Assembly (NCBI GenBank): GCA_026419655.1
Contig: JANZZA010000634.1
Span: 1 to 16,645, forward strand
Direction: 5' to 3'
Origin: Armatimonadota bacterium
Lineage (GTDB): Bacteria; Armatimonadota; Zipacnadia; Zipacnadales; FEN-943
DNA length: 16,645 bases
The position numbers were made by a program, and so were the translations under genes. Positions 6,328 through 13,457 of this stretch are shown in pieces; position 1 is the first letter of the stretch, and the number at the start of each line of letters is the position of its first letter. The notes under the pieces were generated by a model. The model did no database searches and was not told where the DNA came from. It saw only the letters and a program-made list of their open reading frames with translations.

Positions 6328-7323
6328 ATGTTTGACGTCGTAACGGTTGGGAGTGCCACTGAGGACGTGTTTGTCGTCGTTCGCGACACGGTGGTTGTGC
6401 GCATCCAGGACGCCAAGGGTGAAACGGCCTACTTGGGCCTAGAGCACGGCGCTAAGGTGGCAGTGGACGATGTGGAGATAATGACCGGCGGCGGCGCGAC
6501 CAATACTGCAGTGGGCCTGGCGCGCATGGGCCTGAAAACCGCCTGCGTGAGCAAGCTGGGCCGTGACGGTCCAGGTGAACGGATCGAGGCTGAGCTTCGC
6601 CGCGAAGGTGTGGATACGTCTCTGCTGGCTTTTTCCAGTACCCATCGGACGGGCTATTCGGTCATCATCACGTGCTTTTCGGGCGAGCGTACGGTACTCA
6701 CATACCGCGGGGCCGCCGAACAGCTCGCGCAGGCTGACCTTAATCTGGACGTATTACTCGACACCCAGTGGTTATTTGTGGGTTCAATGCGTGGCCCGGC
6801 AGCGGCTCTATTCTTTGAGCTTCCCAAGGCGGCTGCCGCCAGAGGCGTGAAGGTTGCTGCAAATCCTGGCGGTACCCAGCTTGCCTTGGGCGTTGACGGC
6901 CTGCGTCCCGTGCTTGCCAACCTCGAGGTTATTTTCCTCAATAAGCGGGAAGCTTACCAGCTTACCGGCATTGAGCCGGATCCCAGCCGAGCTGACGAGT
7001 ACTCAATGCTTCGACTCATTGCTGAGGCGGGCTGCCGCAAGGTGGTCATTACCGACGGTGAGGAAGGAGCTGACGGATACGACGAGGCTGGCCCGTGCTA
7101 TGTGCCCGCCTATCCCGTGAAGGTGGCCTCCACCGTCGGCGCTGGGGACGCGTTTGCGTGTGGCTGCATTGCCGGTCTTGTCCGAGGACTGTCCTTGGTG
7201 GAAGCCATGAAGGTTGGAGCCGCTAACGCTGCGAGCGTTGTGCAGCATATTGGTGCCAAAACAGGCTTGCTGTCCTGGGAGGAAGCCGCTGCCTTCGTGG
7301 CTTCCCATTGTCGCGGAAAGTAA
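6328..7323 (+). CDS. PfkB-family carbohydrate/nucleoside kinase
   Basis: This is a 331-residue ribokinase-fold kinase. The N-terminus FDVVTVGSATEDVFV is the usual first strand with a substrate-binding Asp. The di-glycine substrate loop is MTGGGATNTAVGLARMG (about residues 52-68), with AVSKLGRDG-type sequence following. The ATP/anion-hole signature STVGAGDAFACGCIAGL is at about 268-284, with catalytic base Asp274. KVVITDGEEGADGY (about 238-251) is the usual strand before it. Such enzymes phosphorylate ribose, adenosine, fructose, 2-keto-3-deoxygluconate or similar; the substrate cannot be assigned. The ATG at 6328 is chosen because GGGAGAG sits about 7 bases upstream; a GTG at 6313 is in frame but lacks such a site. 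The gene stands alone, 133 bases before the secreted protein gene. It is divergent from the histidine kinase operon. Confidence 0.88.
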   Translation: MFDVVTVGSATEDVFVVVRDTVVVRIQDAKGETAYLGLEHGAKVAVDDVEIMTGGGATNTAVGLARMGLKTACVSKLGRDGPGERIEAELRREGVDTSLLAFSSTHRTGYSVIITCFSGERTVLTYRGAAEQLAQADLNLDVLLDTQWLFVGSMRGPAAALFFELPKAAAARGVKVAANPGGTQLALGVDGLRPVLANLEVIFLNKREAYQLTGIEPDPSRADEYSMLRLIAEAGCRKVVITDGEEGADGYDEAGPCYVPAYPVKVASTVGAGDAFACGCIAGLVRGLSLVEAMKVGAANAASVVQHIGAKTGLLSWEEAAAFVASHCRGK

Positions 7324-7456
7324 AAACACGCTGACGGCACACCTGTTTGCCAGCGCCCTCTGCGAACTACTGCCCTTTGCGGTCGTCTACTAGCGCGGTG
7401 GTTGACGCTGTCGGGCCTATCTAATTTCTTTCGCGCAGGAGAGGATGAGCTGAAGG

Positions 7457-7969
7457 ATGCGTTACTATAGGCAAGCGAGGATGATCGCTGTGGTTGCGTT
7501 CCTGGGAGTGCTTGCAGCCGCAGTTCTTGCTGGAGACCCGCCGGCCGGTCAGGCGCAGGGCGGCCCCCGCATGGGGCCAGGTCCGCATGGTCGCGGACAA
7601 GGTGCCTCGGCGGGCAAGGGGGACGGCGAACGCTTTGGCGGACGGGGGCGGCAGGGCATTGGCCCCGGTCGCGGTTACATCGAGCCGACCGCTGAGACAA
7701 AGGCGCTCTGGGACAAGCTTGGGAGAATCCAGGCCGACCTGCACGCAGCCCAGTGGGACCTTTTCGTGCTGATGGCACAAAAGCCTCGCAATCAGCAGAA
7801 AATCAACGCTCAGCAGCAGAAGATTAAGAAATTGCGAGACGAGATGCGAAGCGTCTGGGAGAAACTCAGGCCCCACTGGCACCCGCTTGACTCGCAAGCC
7901 GGTGGAAAGCCCAGCCGCCGCGGCGGTCGGGCAGGTCAGCAAGGTTCGGCCGACAAGGGCGCCAGGTAA
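7457..7969 (+). CDS. Secreted basic Gly/Arg-rich protein with Spy/CpxP-like helical region
   Basis: This is a 170-residue protein with a clear signal peptide: RYYRQAR, a hydrophobic core IAVVAFLGVLAAAVLAG and a likely cleavage near residue 26. Residues about 30-72 are rich in Gly, Arg, Pro and His, with no recognisable fold. Residues 75-143 are amphipathic helix, including TKALWDKLGRIQADLHAAQW, a Gln/Lys-rich middle and KKLRDEMRSVWEKLRPHW. That spacing resembles the two helices of periplasmic Spy/CpxP/heavy-metal-sensor proteins, but the LTxxQ motifs are absent. The C-terminal tail is again Gly/Arg/Ser-rich. It may be an extracytoplasmic chaperone-like or metal-binding protein; that is inference. 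GAAGG abuts the ATG, and AGGAGAGG lies 12 bases upstream. TTGACG (7402-7407) and TAATTT (7422-7427) could be a promoter, but their 14-base spacing is poor. An intrinsic terminator follows at 8042-8080. Confidence 0.72.
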   Translation: MRYYRQARMIAVVAFLGVLAAAVLAGDPPAGQAQGGPRMGPGPHGRGQGASAGKGDGERFGGRGRQGIGPGRGYIEPTAETKALWDKLGRIQADLHAAQWDLFVLMAQKPRNQQKINAQQQKIKKLRDEMRSVWEKLRPHWHPLDSQAGGKPSRRGGRAGQQGSADKGAR

Positions 7970-8041
7970 GAGTGTGTATCCGGCCAGGCTCTCGGCAACT
8001 GCAAAGAAATCGTGACCGGCCGAGAAATTGGACAACATGGT

Positions 8042-8080
8042 GAGCAGGAGTCAGCTACGGCTGGCTCTTGCTCCTTTTCT
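8042..8080 (+). terminator. Strong rho-independent terminator with UACG tetraloop
   Basis: The arms GAGCAGGAGTCAGC (8042-8055) and GCTGGCTCTTGCTC (8060-8073) form a 14-base-pair stem with two G-U pairs. They close on the extra-stable C(UACG)G tetraloop. The stem is followed by CTTTTCT. It lies 72 bases after the secreted protein gene and just before the purM -10 box, so it separates the two transcription units. Confidence 0.85.
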
Positions 8081-8096
8081 GGACACCGGAGCGCGA

Positions 8097-8102
8097 TATA
8101 AT
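8097..8102 (+). promoter_or_regulatory. Candidate -10 box (TATAAT) of purM
   Basis: A perfect TATAAT lies 105 bases before the chosen purM start and directly after the upstream terminator. No good -35 hexamer is seen 16-18 bases upstream; the nearest TTG (TTGCTC at 8068) is 23 bases away and lies inside the terminator stem. This would leave a leader of about 100 bases. Confidence 0.45.
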
Positions 8103-8192
8103 AGCATCGGGTCGCGAAGAGCGCTCCGATAGGTGTTCGCAGCGGTGGACGGAGGAAGACATCGCCGAAAGACTGTGTGGGGCATATGACCA

Positions 8193-8199
8193 GGGAGAG
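8193..8199 (+). promoter_or_regulatory. Ribosome-binding site deciding the purM start
   Basis: GGGAGAG lies 7 bases before the ATG at 8207, which supports that start over the in-frame ATG at 8186 and GTG at 8177. The string CATATGAC occurs at both 8183 and 8204, so the two ATGs have identical flanks. Confidence 0.65.
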
Positions 8200-8206
8200 A
8201 CGTCAT

Positions 8207-9244
8207 ATGACACGCGGAGCTTCTTACCGGGACGCGGGGGTAGACCTTGAGGCGGCGGAGGAGTCTGTGCGAATGATCCGGGATGCGGTGAGAAGCACGC
8301 ATGATGCTCGTGTCCTCAGCGAATTGGCGGAGTTTGGGGGACTTTTTGCCCTGGGCAGTGCCTACCGTGACCCGGTCCTCGTTGCTGGCACCGACGGCGT
8401 CGGCACCAAGCTAAAGGTCGCCTTCGCCCTGGACCGCCACGATACCGTCGGCCAGGACCTGGTGGCAATGTGTGTTGACGATATAGTTTGCCAGGGGGCC
8501 CGTCCATTATTTTTCCTTGACTATCTGGCAATGGGTAAGCTGCGGCCGGGGCAGGTGGCGGAGATCGTCGGCGGGGTTGCGAAGGCCTGCAAGATGGCAG
8601 GTTGCGCTCTCCTTGGCGGCGAGACAGCGGAATTGCCCGGCTTTTACGCTCCTGGAGAGTATGACCTTGCTGGCTTTGCTGTGGGCGTCGTTGAGCGCAA
8701 CGCAGTTATAACCGGAACCAGCATTGGTGCCGGCTGTGTTATCCTCGGCCTCACCTCTACTGGTTTGCACAGCAACGGATATTCTCTGGCACGAATGGTG
8801 CTCCTGGAGAAAGCCGGCCTGAAACTCGACGCCGTAATCCCCGAGCTTGGCCGCACGCTGGGCGAAGAGCTTCTGCAGCCGACTGCCATTTACGCGCCGC
8901 ACCTTGTTGCTGCACTCGATGCAGGAATTCCCATTAGTGGTCTTGCCCACATCACCGGCGGCGGCATACCTGGCAATCTGCAGCGGGTCGTTCCTGATGG
9001 TTTCGTGGCGCGTCTTAGCCGGGCTGCCATCCCAGGGGGGCCTATCTTCTCTCTTGTCCAGCGCCTCGGTCAGGTAGAAGATGCCGAAATGCTGAGGACC
9101 TTCAATATGGGCATCGGCATGATAGCGGTTGTGCCTCCTGCCGCGACGGATGCCTTCACCCAGTTCATGGACGGGCGCGGCCAGAAAGTTGTGCCCTTGG
9201 GCGAAATAGTGAAGGCCGAGGGAGACAAGGTTCAAATCCTGTGA
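8207..9244 (+). CDS. purM: Phosphoribosylformylglycinamidine cyclo-ligase (AIR synthetase)
   Basis: PurM closes the imidazole ring of formylglycinamidine ribonucleotide with ATP to make aminoimidazole ribonucleotide, the fifth step of purine synthesis in the cytoplasm. From the ATG at 8207 the protein is 345 residues, the usual length. The N-terminus SYRDAGVDLEAAEESV is typical. The ATP-site signature VAGTDGVGTKLKVAF is at about residues 58-72, then DLVAMCVDDIVCQGARPLFF. The central block LLGGETAELPGFYAPGEYDL is followed by the second-domain motif LTSTGLHSNGYSLAR. HITGGGIPGNLQRV lies near residue 247 and FNMGIGM near 302. All expected family blocks are present. No other purine gene is in the window, so it appears to be a single-gene unit behind its own -10 box, with the terminator upstream. 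Confidence 0.97.
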   Translation: MTRGASYRDAGVDLEAAEESVRMIRDAVRSTHDARVLSELAEFGGLFALGSAYRDPVLVAGTDGVGTKLKVAFALDRHDTVGQDLVAMCVDDIVCQGARPLFFLDYLAMGKLRPGQVAEIVGGVAKACKMAGCALLGGETAELPGFYAPGEYDLAGFAVGVVERNAVITGTSIGAGCVILGLTSTGLHSNGYSLARMVLLEKAGLKLDAVIPELGRTLGEELLQPTAIYAPHLVAALDAGIPISGLAHITGGGIPGNLQRVVPDGFVARLSRAAIPGGPIFSLVQRLGQVEDAEMLRTFNMGIGMIAVVPPAATDAFTQFMDGRGQKVVPLGEIVKAEGDKVQIL

Positions 9245-9324
9245 GCTGCTGACTCGCCGTTTGGCCCTGCCCGGCAGCCAGTGTGGCATGTCGGTCCCCT
9301 GGGGCGCGAGAAAAGAATGTGCAA

Positions 9325-9347
9325 GTCTCTTTGAAACCCGAAGAGAC
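9325..9347 (-). terminator. Weak hairpin between convergent purM and membrane protein genes
   Basis: GTCTCTT at 9325-9331 and AAGAGAC at 9341-9347 form a perfect 7-base-pair stem with a 9-base loop. On the minus strand the downstream sequence is only moderately T-rich (ATTCTTTTCT after a short gap), so termination is uncertain. It lies in the 166-base gap between the purM stop and the stop of the leftward membrane protein gene. Nothing else recognisable is in that gap. Confidence 0.3.
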
Positions 9348-9410
9348 CAGGAGAGTGTTCCGTTGTAGCGTGAATGGCAAGCCCTTTACCTCGGTACGGG
9401 CCAAAACTTG

Positions 9411-10001
9411 TTACGGGGGCCAGAAGAGCAGGTTCATTAGCCTCGGTATGAGCATTTGCCCGGTGGTCTCGCCGACGGCAACCGCTACCAGCAGCGCCAG
9501 TGCCGCCCTTGGTGTTCCCGGAACCATTTGGGTGAGTATTCTCAGGTACTTGAATGCTGCCTGAAGCAACGAGGCTGCGACTGCGAGGACCATCACCACA
9601 AGCCAGGTCCACTGGTAGGGTGAAAGTTCGGCTGCAAACTTTCCTGCCGCCACGTTGACGGGTAGGGTGGGGAACATCGTATCGCTGACCACCCGGGACG
9701 ACAGCGCCGCGGCAAGCGCCAGGGGATAGCGAGCTTCGCAGGCCGCCCGGTAGGCAAAGGAAACTGGCGGCAGTTGCCCGCCTAATAGTACTGCGCTTCC
9801 CGCCAACGCCCCGACAGTGATCCCTATTGCAAGAGCTTGCTCAAACAGGTGCCATAAGAACGGTAAAGGACGCTCGGATGCGTACACCGATAGAGGCCCG
9901 CTCTGGTGAGCGCCTGTCGTCCATCCGACGAAAGCCACCAGCACTGGCGCTACCCATGGCGGCAAAGGCTTTGCAAGAGTGCTCTTTGCTGCGTGGCTCA
10001 T
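9411..10001 (-). CDS. Unrecognised multi-pass membrane protein downstream of FHA kinase
   Basis: I do not recognise a family. The 196-residue protein has about five hydrophobic stretches: near 16-28, 54-76, 92-104, 131-152 and 165-192. They are separated by short loops with few charges. A Pro/Val-rich segment TMFPTLPVNV sits mid-protein and QWTWLVVMVLAVAA begins the fourth stretch. The layout recalls Yip1-like membrane proteins, but I see no decisive motif. It starts with ATG at 10001, preceded only by an A/G-rich AAAGAAAG rather than a strong Shine-Dalgarno. The gene is 47 bases after the FHA histidine kinase stop on the same strand, so the two are probably co-transcribed. That context suggests a partner or output of the kinase (inference). 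The downstream end faces the purM stop across 166 bases. Confidence 0.6.
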   Translation of the reverse strand: MSHAAKSTLAKPLPPWVAPVLVAFVGWTTGAHQSGPLSVYASERPLPFLWHLFEQALAIGITVGALAGSAVLLGGQLPPVSFAYRAACEARYPLALAAALSSRVVSDTMFPTLPVNVAAGKFAAELSPYQWTWLVVMVLAVAASLLQAAFKYLRILTQMVPGTPRAALALLVAVAVGETTGQMLIPRLMNLLFWPP

Positions 10002-10048
10002 TTGCTTTCTTTACCGGCCGCCGCTGACCCGGAGATTGTGGCCGGTTC

Positions 10049-11668
10049 CTATTCTTGGATGGGCAGTCGCATTGTGACGGTAGTTCCTTCACCTGGGCGA
10101 CTGTCCAGCTCCAGCACGCCACCGTGTTCTTCTTGGACGATGCGCCGCGCCGAGTAGAGGCCCAGGCCAGTTCCCTGCGGCTTGGTGGTAAAGAAGGGCT
10201 CGAAAAGTTTCTCCTGCACTTCTATGGGTATGCCGGGACCGTTGTCGCTGACAGATATTGCTAGATCGTCGCCGTCCACGCCGGCTGTTATTTTCACCGT
10301 GCCGCCCTCGGTGCAGACCTCGATCGCGTTGATAAGCAAGTTTAGTAACGCTTGCTCTAGTTGGGCGCGGTCACCGGCGACCGCGGGCAAGTGGTCGGCC
10401 AGCTCAGTCACCAGCGTCACTCGCCGGTGCCTGGCTTCCGTTTCGACCATGGCCACTGTTGATTGCACAAGCTCAGCCGGCTGGATCCGGGTTCGCTGCG
10501 TCTGCTGGGGCCGGGCAAACGACATCAGACGCCTGATGAGAGTGTTCAGGCGCTGCACTTGAGCGACAGCAATTTCTTGTTCGCGCGGCTCGAGCTTGCC
10601 CTCGCGTTGAAGGCGGTGGGTAATAGGGCCGAGGGGCGCCACGATGTTCGCCATGTCGTGCGCCAGACTCGCGGCAAGTGTCCCGATAGTGGAAAGTTTC
10701 TCGGCCTGTAGAAGCTGCTCTTGTGTGCGCCGAAGCTCGTCGTAAGCTGCTCGCACCTGGGCGTACAGAGTAGCATTTGCTATCGCTGCGGCGGCTTGCG
10801 GAGCGATCGCATTTATTAGCTCCACGGCGTCGGGACCGAACATCTCGATGTCCGAAGTGGTGTCGAGGTAGATGGCACCTATAGCCTCGCCACGGTGGAC
10901 TAAGGGGGCACACAAGGCTGCCCGTATGCCCAGGTCCTGTATGCTGCTGGCGTCCTGGAAACGCTCGTCGGTGAGGGCGTCCTCGGTAAGGATGGTCACG
11001 TGCCCAGCCAGCGCGCGGTCCACTATGTTGCGGCTGACGGTTACTGCCGTATCGTCGCCACCTGTACGCAGGCGAACGATGCGAGGTGTTGGTTGCCCGT
11101 CAGCCCCATTAAGAAGGATGACGCCGCGCTCGGCTGGGAGAACCTCGAAGATGTAGTCCAGGATGCGGCGCAGAAGCTCGTCGAGTTCGAGGGTCGAGCC
11201 GAGCGCTTCTCCAACTTGCATAAGGATCAGCAGTCGCTGCCGCAGCGCGTCAGCGTCAGCGACCCTGGGCACCTGGGGCACCGCGCCAACTTCCATTACC
11301 ACGTTCTCCGCCGCGCCGTCACCTGTCTGTTCCACCATGGACACCAGCCGCTCGGCTTCCCGCTGGGCTGCCGGCACGGGTTCCGGCACTACTTCGAGCC
11401 AAGTGCGTCCGACCCGGATGCGGTCGCCGATGCGTAGACGGGTCGGCTCATGTATCCGGCGGTCGTTGACGTATGTGCCGTTGGCCGACCCGGCGTCCTC
11501 GATGTACCAGTGGCCTTCGCGCAATAGCAGGGATGCGTGGTGGCGCGACACTCGAGGGTCATGGGACAGCGAGATGTCTGCTTCGGGGCGCCTCCCGAGG
11601 GTCATTTCGCTGCCCGTAAGGGGAAACTCTGTCCCCTGTAGCTCTCCCGTCAGGACCACAAGCTTCAT
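10049..11668 (-). CDS. FHA-GAF sensor histidine kinase (soluble)
   Basis: This 539-residue kinase has no membrane segment. It begins with an FHA domain (residues 1-95): LGRRPEADI, the phosphothreonine-binding pair SRHHA (41-45) and SANGTYVND (61-69). All key FHA residues (Gly25, Arg26, Ser41, His44, Asn63, Gly64) are present. A GAF domain follows (about 145-300). A coiled linker (about 301-328) leads to the dimerisation/phospho-acceptor helix ASLAHDMANIVAPLG with His337. The N-box LLNLLINAIE has Asn447, and DNGPGIP (475-481), PFFTTK and GTGLGLYSARR complete the ATPase domain. The N-terminal FHA suggests docking to a Thr-phosphorylated protein, linking Ser/Thr-kinase signalling to a two-component pathway; this is inference. 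No Ser/Thr kinase or response regulator is in the window. It is probably co-transcribed with the membrane protein gene 47 bases downstream. Confidence 0.92.
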   Translation of the reverse strand: MKLVVLTGELQGTEFPLTGSEMTLGRRPEADISLSHDPRVSRHHASLLLREGHWYIEDAGSANGTYVNDRRIHEPTRLRIGDRIRVGRTWLEVVPEPVPAAQREAERLVSMVEQTGDGAAENVVMEVGAVPQVPRVADADALRQRLLILMQVGEALGSTLELDELLRRILDYIFEVLPAERGVILLNGADGQPTPRIVRLRTGGDDTAVTVSRNIVDRALAGHVTILTEDALTDERFQDASSIQDLGIRAALCAPLVHRGEAIGAIYLDTTSDIEMFGPDAVELINAIAPQAAAAIANATLYAQVRAAYDELRRTQEQLLQAEKLSTIGTLAASLAHDMANIVAPLGPITHRLQREGKLEPREQEIAVAQVQRLNTLIRRLMSFARPQQTQRTRIQPAELVQSTVAMVETEARHRRVTLVTELADHLPAVAGDRAQLEQALLNLLINAIEVCTEGGTVKITAGVDGDDLAISVSDNGPGIPIEVQEKLFEPFFTTKPQGTGLGLYSARRIVQEEHGGVLELDSRPGEGTTVTMRLPIQE

Positions 11669-11787
11669 GACATGATCACACCGTGCGAGGAGCGTACCAG
11701 ACCCTGCTTCATAGGTTGGGTTGGTACGAAGGTCAAGCTATTTCAACGCGGAAACGCTATACTCGCGTACGTCATTATACCAGCCGC

Positions 11788-11794
11788 GGGGAGG
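11788..11794 (+). promoter_or_regulatory. Ribosome-binding site deciding the DUF4091 gene start
   Basis: GGGGAGG lies 7 bases before the ATG at 11802, where a signal peptide begins. This makes the in-frame upstream start at 11721 unlikely. Confidence 0.7.
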
Positions 11795-11801
11795 TATTTC
11801 G

Positions 11802-13406
11802 ATGACTCCTTCCGTGACCGCAATTTGCGCGATGCTATTTTCGGGTGCGGTCGCTTCGGCATCGCGGCTAAGTGGATGGTTTGTCCCGGCCACTGAGAAG
11901 GTCTATCCTGACACGCCGCCCGCCGCTGCCCGGCACTCCGGCCGTATTTTCGCCGCGCTGGGAGAGTATGAGGCCATTCAGGTCGCTTTGCGCTCTGACA
12001 CAGACTTGGAAAACTTATCAGTGGCAGTCGTGCCCAGGGTTCGTGACGGCGGCATTTTTCTGCGTCCGCGAAACGTTCAACTCTTCGAGGCTCTTTATGT
12101 GCCCACCCCCGCTGATCAGGTTCACCCGGTGACGCCCGACCCGCTGGTGCCCCTCAACAGGCACAATGGCAGGGTACAAATCAGCCTCAAAGCAGGCGAG
12201 ACCAAGGCTGTATGGGTGCGTGTCAAGGTTCCCGAAAATGCGAAAGCAGGCACGTATGAGTTCGATGTTCTAGCTGACGTCTCGGCGGCCAAAGGCCTTG
12301 AGCGGTCTGCCTTACGACCTGCCTGGCGGGGACGGCTTTGCGTGACGGTCTGGCCCTTCCGTTTACCTGCTAAGTCTCGTGTGCGCACTGCCTTCGGCAT
12401 ATCTGGGGAGTGCATTGCCCTTCATCATGGCGTTGCGCTTGGCAGCCCTGAATATCACGACCTGTACCGAAAGTATTATGAGGAACTACTTGACCACCGT
12501 ATTTGCGCTTACTCTCCGCCCTACGGTATTGAGGACAAGCGCGCCGAGAAGTATCTGCGCAGCGAGCGCGTCAACGCTTTCATGGTGCCGTATAGCGAGG
12601 CTGACGGCGAGCTTGCGAACATATGGCACCGGCTACGCGAAATCGGCGTCGCGCACAAGGCTTGGGTGTATCCAATAGATGAACCAGTGAGTGCCGAGGC
12701 CTACGCGACGCTGAAACAGAGAGCTGCTTTCGTCCATCAAGTGGCCCCGGGACTTAAAGTGTGCTCTCCTTTCTTCCGCGGGCCTGACTGGAACGAGAAG
12801 CTCACGCCCTTCGACGAGTTAGTGGGTGTACTGGACATCTGGTGTGCGAATACAGGCTACTATGCAGGGGGCAATCTCAAAGACTTGATGGCAGCACGCC
12901 AGAGAGCCGGCGAAGAAGCCTGGTGGTACGTTTGCTGCGGGCCCGGCAGTCCCTTCTGCAATTTCTTCGTCAACATGTCCGCTCTCCAACACCGCATCCT
13001 GATGTGGCAGATGTATCGTTATGGCATAACAGGGCTTCTCTACTGGAACACGACCTGGTGGGGCCCTTCATCTACCGCTGACCCGTATCAGGATATCGCT
13101 ACTGTTAAGGACATTAACCCTAACATCTACGGAGACGGCTCCTTGTTCTACCCCGGTGCTAAAGTTGGAATTGACGGCCCGGTCACCTCAGTGCGGTTGG
13201 AGTGTATCCGAGACGGATTGGAAGATTACGAAATGTTGGTGTTAGCCGAGCGTGCGCTGGGTAACGAGCGTGTGGCCGGGGTGGTCGCCCAAGTTACGCA
13301 AGACATGGTGCATTACTTAACCGACGCTGCGAAGTTCGAGGAAATTCGACGTCGCCTTGGGGAACGGCTGGCCGCACTGAAATCGCCAGGTACCGGCAGG
13401 CAGTAA
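11802..13406 (+). CDS. Secreted DUF4091 protein, GH123-like glycoside hydrolase
   Basis: This is a 534-residue protein with an N-terminal signal-like segment (TPSVTAICAMLFSGAVASAS), so it is likely exported. Residues about 30-195 form a beta-rich region (YEAIQVALRSDTDLENLSV, then a Pro-rich stretch and an AGTYEFDV strand) like the N-terminal domain of GH123-type proteins. The central part looks like a TIM-barrel. WVYPIDEP contains Asp293-Glu294, matching the Asp-Glu catalytic pair known for GH123 beta-N-acetylgalactosaminidases. The C-terminal part is DUF4091: ITGLLYWNTTWWG (about 409-421), GDGSLFYPG (about 445-453) and RLECIRDGLEDYEML (about 465-479). The expected action is hydrolysis of a glycan outside the cytoplasm; the substrate is unknown. 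It is a single-gene unit, divergent from the FHA kinase and convergent with the glutamate synthase operon. Confidence 0.85.
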   Translation: MTPSVTAICAMLFSGAVASASRLSGWFVPATEKVYPDTPPAAARHSGRIFAALGEYEAIQVALRSDTDLENLSVAVVPRVRDGGIFLRPRNVQLFEALYVPTPADQVHPVTPDPLVPLNRHNGRVQISLKAGETKAVWVRVKVPENAKAGTYEFDVLADVSAAKGLERSALRPAWRGRLCVTVWPFRLPAKSRVRTAFGISGECIALHHGVALGSPEYHDLYRKYYEELLDHRICAYSPPYGIEDKRAEKYLRSERVNAFMVPYSEADGELANIWHRLREIGVAHKAWVYPIDEPVSAEAYATLKQRAAFVHQVAPGLKVCSPFFRGPDWNEKLTPFDELVGVLDIWCANTGYYAGGNLKDLMAARQRAGEEAWWYVCCGPGSPFCNFFVNMSALQHRILMWQMYRYGITGLLYWNTTWWGPSSTADPYQDIATVKDINPNIYGDGSLFYPGAKVGIDGPVTSVRLECIRDGLEDYEMLVLAERALGNERVAGVVAQVTQDMVHYLTDAAKFEEIRRRLGERLAALKSPGTGRQ

Positions 13407-13457
13407 CCTCCGGCGGCGGTGCTGGGGGAGGAACACCTTCGGGAACTTGCCCCGCTC

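Noticed and set aside
8183..8211. Duplicated CATATGAC around two in-frame purM ATGs as a regulatory dual start
   Set aside because: The second ATG has the good ribosome-binding site and gives the family N-terminus; an 8-base repeat is weak evidence for a second functional start.
11740..11775. TATACT-like promoter upstream of the DUF4091 gene
   Set aside because: The -10-like hexamer in the sequence before 11770 lacks any -35 match at suitable spacing, so I do not list it.
13407..13431. Inverted repeat CCTCC/GGAGG just after the DUF4091 gene as a terminator
   Set aside because: The stem is only five base pairs with a 15-base loop and no T-run follows on either strand.
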